A stretch of 64,000 bases of DNA from Aegilops tauschii subsp. strangulata (Eukaryota; Streptophyta; Magnoliopsida; Poales; Poaceae). The position numbers and the translations under genes are program-made. The stretch is from the NCBI RefSeq assembly GCF_002575655.3, contig NC_053038.3, forward strand, positions 145,840,885 to 145,904,884. The letters run 5' to 3'. A model generated the notes under the pieces. That model saw nothing but the letters and a program-made list of their open reading frames with translations. It did not search any database and was not told the origin of the DNA. Shown one piece after another: positions 57,748 to 64,000 of the stretch (positions within the stretch are counted from its first letter, which is position 1; every line of letters starts with the position of its first letter).

Positions 57748-60700
57748 ACTTCCTTGCCTGCGAAGATGTAGCTGGTGGGTCCCAGCAGTCAGGGGGCGAA
57801 TCGTTTTTGCCTGGACGCACTTCCTTGCATGCGAAGATGTAGCTGGTGGGTCCCAGCAATCAGGGGGAAACATTTTTTTCATGAAATACAGTGGCCCGTC
57901 CGGTGGGTCCCAGTAGTCAGGTGGAGGAATAATTATTTTCCGCGTAATAAGGAGGCACTTCCTTGCTGCGGCCGTGGACCCAGCTGTCAGCCTCTCCACG
58001 TACAATCCACATCCGATGGAAGTCGTTCCTTGACCACGTTGACCACGCCGCGCCGAGAGCACCAGGGCGGTGGATGGCGGCGAGGCCTAGGAAGGGGACG
58101 ACGGGGAGCCGGGGAAGACGTGGCAGTGGAAGCCCGCGCGGTGAGGAGTACGAGGGTTCACTGGTTCGGTTGCGGTGCGAGGCTGCCGTCGCCACAGGGC
58201 CTGGCCAGCGGTGGGAATAGTAGGGGGCGGTGAGGCCTCCACGGCAGCACGGCCGCCCACGGGAGGGAGGAGCATGCGGCACGACCGGCGCTGCTTTGGG
58301 CGGCTGGAGCAAGAAGACCAGAGGTTGAAGAAGCACTACGGTCGTTGGATGGACATCGTATGGTCACTAGAGCTAGAATAGTGCATATTGACTAAGTTGA
58401 CAAAGCCCCCCGTCCCTGTCAACTTAGTAGGCCCACAAGTTAGCCTGCCACTATACTGGGTCCCAGCTAACAGGGGGAGTATTCATATTTTTTGTGCGTA
58501 ATAAGGAGGCACTTCCTTGCATGCGAAGATATAGCTGGTGGGTCCGAGCTGTCAGCGGCGGTAACGTTTTTTTCGCGAAATACAGAGGCCCTTTCGATGG
58601 GTCCCTGATGTCAGGTGGAGCAATCATTATTTTGCGCGTAATAAGGAGGCATTTCCTTGCGTGGGGCCGTGGACCCAGTTGTCGGCCTCTCCACGTACAG
58701 TCCACTTCAGATGCATGTCGATCGTTGACCACGTTGACCAGGCCGCGCCGAGAGCACCAGGGGCGGTGGATGACGGCGAGGCTTAGGAAGGGAACGACAC
58801 GAAGGCAGGGAAGACTCGGCAGTTGTTTCCGACGCGGAGGGGAGTACGACTGTACGAGGGTTTACTGGTTCGTCTGCCGTCGCCGGAGAATAACAGCTGG
58901 TGTGGGTGAGTAGAGGGATGGCTAGGCCAGCGATGGGAGTACGGTGGGGTGGTGAGGCCTGCGTGGCAGCAGAGCCGGCCGCAGGGAGGAGGGAGCAGGC
59001 AGTCCCGCCGGCGCTCGTTTGAGCGGCTGGAGCAGGAAGAGCGGAGATTGAAGAAGCACGACGCCCGTTGGATGGACATCCAACAGTCAGTGCTTGTGCG
59101 TCAACCTTTTTTTAGGAAAGCCTCAAATCTGTGGAAAATAGCATACAACCCATCTGCCATTATTTCTAATAATTTACAGCCCATTTGCTAATAATTAAGG
59201 TTTTTTTTGGAGCCCATATTCTTTTTGTTAGCATTACAGGCCATATTGTGGCCACGGTTAAAAAATTATACAAAATTTTGCATATTTTGGTGCGGTCCGA
59301 ACTGTTTTTAATCCCGAAATTTCGACTCACATTCAAACTGATTTTAAAAATAAATGTATATCAATATAAAATTCAACAAATTCTCCACGCATAAAAATTA
59401 ATGTAATTTAAATCTCGAAATGAAAAAAAAGATATTTGAAACTAATTGCTGGTTTGATGTGTTTTAAAAATGTACAGCCCATTTCTCATTACTGATGGGC
59501 CATTTTCTCGGCCAGCCGAATGAAAGCTCTCCTCGTCTTGAAAGATTTGCAGCCCAACAGGCCTGACAAAGCGACTTACTTGGCAAATCAGAAAAAAACT
59601 GGGCTGTGGCCGTGGACCCAGCTGTCAGCCTCTCCACGTACAGTACTCTTCCGATGGAATGTCGTTGACCACGTTGACCACGCCGCGCTGAGAGCACCAA
59701 GCCGGTGGACGACGGCGAGGCCTAGGAAGTGGATGACGCGGAGCCGGGGAAGACGTGGGAGTGGATGCCCACGCGGAGAGGAGTACGAGGTTTCACTAGT
59801 TCGGCTGTGGTGTGAGGCTGCCGTTGCCGCAGGGCCTTGCTAGCGGTGGGAGTAGTAGGGGGCGATGAGGCCTCAACGGCAGCACAGCCGCCCACTGGAG
59901 GCAGGAGCAGGCGGTCTCTCCGGCGCTGGTTTGGGCGGCTGGTGCAAGAAGAGCAGCGATTGAATAAGCAGCAGGACCGTTTGATTCAAATCCAACGGTT
60001 ACTGCTGCTAGAATTGTTTGTTGACTAAGTTGACAAGCCCTGCGTACGCGTCAACTTAGTAGGCCCACACGTCAGCCTCCCAACCGGTGCGCCCCAGATG
60101 TCAGTGGGAGGAATCAATTTTTTCGCGTAATAAGGAGGCAGTTGATTGCGTGTGGCCAGGCCAGCGGAGGGAGTAGGGTGGGCCGGGGAAGCCTGCGCGG
60201 CATCATAGCAGGCCACAAGAGGAGGGAGCAGGCAGTCCCGCCGGCGCTAGTTTAGGCGGCTGGAGCAGGAAGATCAGAGATTGAAGAAGCACGTCGGCCG
60301 TTGGATGGACATCCAACAGTCACTGCTGCTAGAATCGTGTGTTCACTGACAAAGCCTTGCGTAAACAAGTCAGCCTCGAAATCTGTGGCGTGTACAGCCC
60401 ACTTGCTATTATTTTTATAATTTTTACTCATTTTCTAATTCATATGGAATTTATTGCAGCCCGTTTTCCATTTTTAGAATTGCTGGCCATTTTCTGGTCA
60501 GTACCAGGGTCAATATATTAACTAAATATGTGGGAAATTTTGAAAATTCGCAAATTTTTGCTGGGGAACAAAATATTCTTAATCCAAAAATTAATAGCCA
60601 TACTAAAACAAATTTAAAAATAAATTAGTACTATGTCTTGTTAAATCCAATGAAATACGTATAAGATATCAGTGAAGAACAAAAACAAAAAAAGAAACTT

Positions 60701-60840
60701 ATATCCCGTTTTCTATAATTTTTTTGGAATTTTCAACCCCTTTTGATATTACTTTTAACAGACATTGACCATACTCTTAAGCCAGGCCGGAATGCATCCC
60801 TCCTCGTCTTGAAAGATTTGCAGCCCAGTAATTCGGAGAA
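57748..60840 (+). repeat. CACTA modular repeats of up to about 1.2 kb
   Basis: A GC-rich module (CTTCCTTGC, GTGGACCCAG, CACGTTGACCACG, GGCGGCTGG, TTGAAGAAGCAC) occurs from about 57955, 58645 and 59600, with a partial copy from about 60150. An AT-rich module that ends TCTTGAAAGATTTGCAGCCCA follows twice (ends near 59555 and 60825). Two 75-bp units at 57748 and 57822 precede them. No coding function is supported; ORFs inside are open in several frames. Confidence 0.7.
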
Positions 60841-61776
60841 AACAAATAGGCCTAGCTTGGGTATTCTTCAAAAAGAAATACTGGGCTACCTATTTTCCCA
60901 AAGAACTGGTGCATGAGCATTTAGCTTTATTTATTTATTTACTTATTTATGTTTAGGGGACCATGAGCATGTACCTGGGCCAGATTCATGTGAGAGCCTC
61001 CCTTCCAGTTAATTATGGGCTTCTTTATTGGGCCTTCATCAGTGGGCTGCATGTTATCAACAAGTGGAAAATGTGTTCCGTACAAAAAATAGTATGCACT
61101 ACGTACGGTACGGGGCACTAAAGGATCGAACCGTGAAACGACTTCCAAAACATTGTGTTTGTCGTTCTAACAACACATTTATTCAACCAACAGATGAACT
61201 GTACTACTGATTGTACATTGAAAACAGCAGCAGCAGCAACCAGGGCTGGGGGTGCAATAGAAGCAGTAAGCAGGCCAGAAGAGTGAAGACGCAGCTCTCT
61301 CTTCCAAACCAAACATCAGCCATCATTACAAAAGGGCTACCAAACTAGAACAAGTGTATGCATCAAACTAAATAAAGATCCTACTACACCAAGTGTACGC
61401 ATCTAACTAACTGGCTCAGTTAGACGTTACTATTTATTAAGCTGTGGAGATTGGCTGACGGCTTGAACCAGATGGGTGCCTGACGGGGGAAACTCCAGCC
61501 AGCAGGTCGAAGTCTGATACTTGCGACCCTCTCTCCTACTTTGGGCTGCAGAGCGTGGCGGCACATACCAGGGTATGGTGCATGCAGAGACGCATGGCAC
61601 GCTGTGTACACACAGTTTTGCCCGATGAACGAAACCGCGCTGCCATCATGATCCTTGCCGTCGGTTATCTCCTGGTTAATCGGATAATTCAGTACGACAA
61701 ACAGAGAGCGTGTACCAAGGCTACTTACCAGCCTCCAGTCAAAAATTCTTGAAGGCCAGAGAAGTTGGGATCCTGC
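60841..61776. other. CACTA right-hand segment, possible captured sequence
   Basis: It lacks the modular repeats. On the minus strand, 61675-61420 is an open stretch that begins after a possible splice acceptor and ends at TAA near 61435. A donor-like GTAAGT lies at about 61727-61732 (minus) and an AATAAA-type signal near 61175 (minus). I do not recognise the protein. It may be a captured gene fragment or random. Confidence 0.3.
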
Positions 61777-64000
61777 TGTAACACCCCGCATGTAACTTCC
61801 CATATTTGTAACTCCAACTCTTGCCAGTTTCGGCTATGTGTTATGTTATTCCCTCTGTGGTCGGGTTTTGTTTGTCGCTTTGCATTTTGTTCATGTCATG
61901 CATTTCATGTCATGTCATCATGTGCATTGCATTTGCATACGTTTTCGTCTCTTGCATCCGAGCATTTTTCCCGTTGTCCGTTTTCCAATCCAGCGCTCCT
62001 ATCTCCTCCGGCGCACCCCTCTTGTTTTCTTTCGTGAGCGGGTGTCAAACATTCTCAGAATGGACCGAGGCTTGTCAAGTGGCCTTGGTATACCACCGGC
62101 AGACCACCGGTCAAGTTTCGTTCCATTTGGAGGTCGTTTGGTACTCCAACAGTTAACCGGGCATCCGCAAAGTCCATTTGTGTGTTGCAGCAAAACCGCC
62201 TCTCTAAACATCCCAAAACCCACCAAACTCTCTTCCATGCTGTAGGTCGTTCGATCACGATCGTGTGGGCGAAAACCGCACCTCATTTGGAGCCTCCTAG
62301 CTCCCTCTACCTATTTATATGTGACCCTCCCGAAAAACACTCGCAGTCCAACCCTAGCCCTTCGTCCCTCCGCGCGCCGGACACGTCCGCCCGGCGCCGG
62401 ACGAAATCCCCGCACCGCCTCCGCCACGTGTCGCCGCCGCCCGCGCCCGTACGCCGCGGACCGCCGGCCCGTTCGGGGCCCTCCCGGCCCAGATCCGCCG
62501 CCGTCCGAGCCCGCGGCTCCTCCCGCCGGCGCCGCCCCTCACCTGGCGACCGCCGCCCGCCGGCGCCTCTCCCGCCACCGGCGATCGCCGCCTCCGCCGG
62601 AGCGCCTCCGCCGCCGCGTCGCCGGCGAGCGCCGTTGCCCCTCCGGCCGCCATCCTCCCCCGCCGTCTCCTTCCTCCTCGTCGCGCCCCGCCGGCCACCT
62701 CTCCTTCCTCCGGCGCCCGCTCCGGCCGAGCTCGAGCCCGAGCCGGCGAGCTCCCTGTGGTCTCGATCCAGATCTACTGTAGCAGGTTGACTTTCCCGAG
62801 ACCCCGATTTTGCTAAGTCTTTTATATTTTACAGCATTTGCCCATGTTCATCATTGCATAACTCACAGTGCATAACTCTCTGCATATAGCTCCATTTCAC
62901 GCGTGTAATATGTCAAATTGTTCGTCTCGTGATGCTCTACATTTTGTTCAATTGCACCATGTTCATTAGAGGCCATCTTGATGCCCAAATCTCTGGTGCA
63001 AAAGTGCTAGTTGCTGTTATCTTCTGGTTCTTAGCAGAACTTGGAGATTTGTCATTTTTGTATCATTTAATCTGTGCATCTTATGGCCATGAGCTCTACA
63101 TGTGTTTTGTTGTATGCCATGCCATCTTTCCAGTGGTGTATGCCATGTATTTTTGTGAACTCTGTGGTGACTAGCACAAGCATACAAACTAGGCTCCGTA
63201 ATGTTTCTGATTTCAGGGACTCGGTGATTTCTCTAAGTCTGTCTGCTGTTATTCTGTTGCCATGTAAACTTGATGCTACAGAGAGATCCATGCATATTTT
63301 GGAGATGTTCGGTAAGGATGTTTTGTATATACTGTTTTAGTTGATCCATTCCTGCCCTTGTGTGCAATTATGGAGTGCCATAGCATGACTCAATCTTGCT
63401 CTACTTTTGCTATAAAATATTTCTGGCAGATTCTTAACATGATATGCAATTTTGCCAAGCTTATTGTAGTTGATCCATACATGCTATGCTCTTGTTCTTG
63501 CCATGGATAGCTTCACACACATGCCATCTTGCTGTAGGTATGCTTGTTTTGTCATGCATTGCCTTGTGGTGAGCGCATCAAGCTCACCAAGATGCCTTAA
63601 TATTGTTGTTTCTGCCATGCTCTGTTTTCTGCTGTCTGAAACCTGATAACGAAACTTGCTATGTTTACATGCTTGCCATTATATCTTCTGGTCCTTTTTG
63701 GCTTATGGTCAGTAAGGGATTTTTGTCATATGAATTTAGTAGAATACTGCCATGCCTTGTTTTGCCATGTTAAGTTCCTGTAGCATGTTGATTTCGTGCT
63801 CTGAACATTGCTACCTGATGCTCTTTATGCCATGTCCAGTAATTTCAGTCTGTGAACCTGTTATCGTTTGCACTTTTTCCATGCTTGTTTGAGCTTGTTA
63901 TGTTGTGATCTAGCCATAGCTCAGTGTTCATCTTTTGTCAAGCATCTCCTTTATATTACTGTCATATGCTTTGTTGCTACGGTGGAGAGCCGTAGCATTG
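61777..64000 (+). repeat. Long LTR of a further element, 5' part
   Basis: It starts TGTAACACCCCG after CCTGC (61772-61776). A TATTTATAT box stands at 62312-62320, followed by a GC-rich transcribed-type block (62350-62770) and then T-rich sequence with many GCCATG and CATGC words to the window end. The LTR end is not reached. TG start, promoter and composition suit a long Gypsy LTR; the element type is inferred. No gene is supported in it. Confidence 0.6.
62312..62320 (+). promoter_or_regulatory. TATA-like box of the long LTR
   Basis: TATTTATAT lies in a pyrimidine-rich context about 535 bases into the LTR and before the GC-rich block. Confidence 0.45.

Larger units (their letters stand above)
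56206..61776 (+). mobile_element. CACTA DNA transposon, left end and repeat-rich body
   Basis: The terminus CACTACAAAAAAAAG is followed by subterminal copies of a TCATGAC/GTCATG motif (56258-56420), typical of wheat CACTA elements. The three bases before it, GCG (56203-56205), are the expected 3-bp target. The matching end (TAGTG plus GCG) is not found before 61776, where a new LTR begins, so the element is cut or continues beyond the window. The body is made of short tandem repeats (56695-57370) and large modules (57748-60840). No transposase gene is seen. Confidence 0.75.

Noticed and set aside
62182..62790. A 202-codon Pro/Arg-rich ORF with a 153-codon ORF in another frame
   Set aside because: GC-rich LTR sequence; frames are open on both strands and the protein is low complexity.

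Overview
The window is repeat-dense intergenic DNA of a large grass genome, most likely a wheat, Aegilops or barley relative (Triticeae). The evidence is a BARE/WIS/Angela-type Copia element, several Gypsy-type and non-autonomous LTR retrotransposons nested in one another with 5-bp target-site duplications (TSDs), and a CACTA DNA transposon with modular internal repeats. I see no intact host gene. The only host-like coding piece is a short exonuclease-like relic at 53505-53752.

Layout. Positions 1-390, 21408-22536 and 30417-32891 are pieces of one plus-strand Gypsy element (copy 1): gag end and protease, a reverse-transcriptase (RT) relic, an antisense ORF and the 3' LTR. It was first split by a Copia element (391-21407, TSD CCAGC). 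The 3' LTR of that Copia element was in turn split by a 12.3-kb long-LTR element that lacks intact genes (8277-20561, TSD GGTTG). A gag-only LTR element (22537-30416) then entered copy 1, and a deletion at its left edge removed part of its LTR and about 760 bp of host.

Positions 32892-37945 are a second, related Gypsy copy (copy 2) with a truncated 3' LTR. It abuts an inverted gag-protease fragment of the same family (37946-38912). That abuts a 3'-truncated, minus-strand long-LTR element (38913-53504), whose LTR carries a non-autonomous gag-type element (44793-53012, TSD CTGGC). To the right lie the exonuclease relic, a Copia LTR/leader relic (53925-54720), the 5' LTR and gag start of another Gypsy element (54721-56205) cut by a CACTA element (56206 onward), and a further long LTR that begins at 61777 and leaves the window.

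The most interesting content is an antisense ORF with a B3-like DNA-binding domain, carried just upstream of the 3' LTR in both Gypsy copies. It has its own antisense TATA box, a shared stop codon and an in-frame length difference. Other signals are a gag-only element whose single reading frame runs for about 1,700 codons with one stop; a polypurine-tract sequence repeated five times inside one element; a duplicated primer-binding site; palindrome and satellite-like arrays inside LTRs and the CACTA element; and three CAG-to-TAG stops in a row that suggest decay by CHG-methylation deamination.

Boundaries marked by TSDs and matching LTR ends are firm. Family names and boundaries of truncated pieces are inferred.
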